From assembly GCA_039619475.1 (NCBI GenBank), contig CM077116.1, positions 296,774,464-296,838,463 on the forward strand: a DNA stretch of 64,000 nucleotides. The letters are read 5' to 3'. This document shows, in pieces, positions 63,237 to 64,000 of this stretch. Both the position numbers and the translations under genes were made by a program. Positions within the stretch are counted from its first letter, which is position 1; the number at the start of each line of letters is the position of its first letter. Source of the DNA: Icerya purchasi (lineage: Eukaryota > Arthropoda > Insecta > Hemiptera > Monophlebidae). The notes under the pieces were generated by a model. That model was not told where the DNA came from, made no database searches, and worked only from the letters and a program-made list of their open reading frames with translations.

Positions 63237-63244
63237 CATTCTAG
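63237..63244. repeat. hAT TSD, right (CATTCTAG)
   Basis: Exact partner of 61545-61552, directly after the right inverted repeat. Confidence 0.85.
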
Positions 63245-64000
63245 TCTCCTTATACAACGAAAGAAGGCAGTAGGGAATTAATGAAAGTGGAGAAAAGGAA
63301 GTAACACAGATCAAAGTTGGGAGAAATAGTGTTTAGACAGTTTTGCCAGTATTTTTCGAAAACCTATTTTTACTAGAGAATGACGAATTATGGAAATATT
63401 CCATCAATTATTCTGTCAGAAGATGCTTTTGTGTCCGCTGTACAACCAGAAATTTTTCTTACTCTAGTTTTTGCAACTTCTATCTTCAGTGTTGTGGAAA
63501 ACTCTATTTTTCTCTGCTCTTTGATGAAAATTTGTAATTTGATGATAAAAAATAATAATGTACAAAAACTAGCGGGCACCAGCGACACTTTCGATAAGTA
63601 TGTCGCAACCGGAAAGCTCTGCCCAGCAGAGCATTAGGCCTTTTTCTTAACACAATAAAACACGAATAAAAAAAAGAAATTCAAGGACAGAAACAAAAAG
63701 AAAAATATATACAATAAAAAAAAACTATCGAAAAACCCGCCTTACGAAGGCGGCAGCGTCTCCGCGGCAGAAATGTCACAAGCGCCCACCACGTGTGTCC
63801 AGTAAGAGATTTTAATAAAAAAGTAAAAGAAAAACCACGTATATTTCCCAACAAAGTTTTCTAAAAGTTAATATACAAAAGAAAATTTTCAAATCAAAAT
63901 GCTAAAGAAAAAAACAGAAACAACAATTTAAATATAGAACGGGATTCATAAGGAATACTTGTGCGACATTACGAGTGCGGCGGCAGCTCCACGTAGGCGA
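63245..64000. other. No gene recognised to the end of the window
   Basis: A frame of 85 codons at 63380-63637 (plus) has a hydrophobic stretch (TLVFATSIFSVVENSIFLCS) but no motif I recognise. The last 300 bases are A-rich with a G+C-richer patch near 63735-63780. Nothing is claimed. Confidence 0.35.

Overview
This window is A+T-rich eukaryotic, almost certainly insect, chromosomal DNA. Its one recognisable host-type gene is a gustatory-receptor-like (7tm_7 family) exon at 20289-21227, a family typical of arthropods; Hymenoptera would fit, but the species cannot be named from the sequence. Nearly everything else is transposable-element DNA in many states of decay, often nested. No bacterial operons, CRISPR arrays, rRNA or functional tRNA genes were seen.

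Layout. 1-10.8 kb: LINE 3' fragments (575-1090, 2405-2830, 6735-7310), inverted-repeat DNA elements (1466-1703, 4383-5358, 5789-5873), a dead DDE transposase of the DUF4817 type (3330-3990), and a decayed RTE-type LINE (8650-10660) carrying a tRNA-derived SINE. 10.8-19.4 kb: LINE-A copy 1 inserted in a LINE-B RNase H fragment; a near-full-length Jockey-type LINE on the minus strand with an open ORF1 (about 12477-16790); then LINE-A copy 2 split by LINE-D. 20.1-21.4 kb: receptor exon, perfect splice donor, TA microsatellite. 22.3-27.3 kb: the best LINE-B copy, with a 14-bp target-site duplication (TSD), broken only by one nonsense codon and one 49-bp duplication in ORF2. 28-38.5 kb: two more long LINE-B copies and a second RTE-type LINE. 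38.5-52.9 kb: an unidentified element ('element X') with tandem repeats and several copies of an unknown protein module, interrupted by a complete Ty3/Gypsy retrotransposon (44275-52114). 52.9-61.5 kb: LINE-B, LINE-C, R1-like and mariner debris. 61.55-63.24 kb: a hAT element with an 8-bp TSD.

The most interesting item is the Gypsy element. Its 834-bp LTRs differ at one position that I could find, its TSD is ATAT, pol is open through protease, RT, RNase H and integrase, and its 672-aa Gag ends in a complete-looking SGNH/GDSL hydrolase-like domain (GDS, GTNN and DGVH motifs) where a CCHC zinc knuckle would be expected. Pol is in the -1 frame and its open region overlaps the end of gag by only 25 nt. 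Second is element X, whose repeated protein module I cannot place in a known family.

The elements work by standard copy mechanisms: LINEs by target-primed reverse transcription (EN, RT and in some families RNase H), the Gypsy element by reverse transcription plus integrase, and hAT, mariner and DUF4817 elements by DDE transposases. Only the Gypsy element looks potentially competent. LINE-B (at least nine fragments) and the small inverted-repeat elements probably account for much of the local repeat load. Family names such as LINE-A or LINE-B are local labels used only here.
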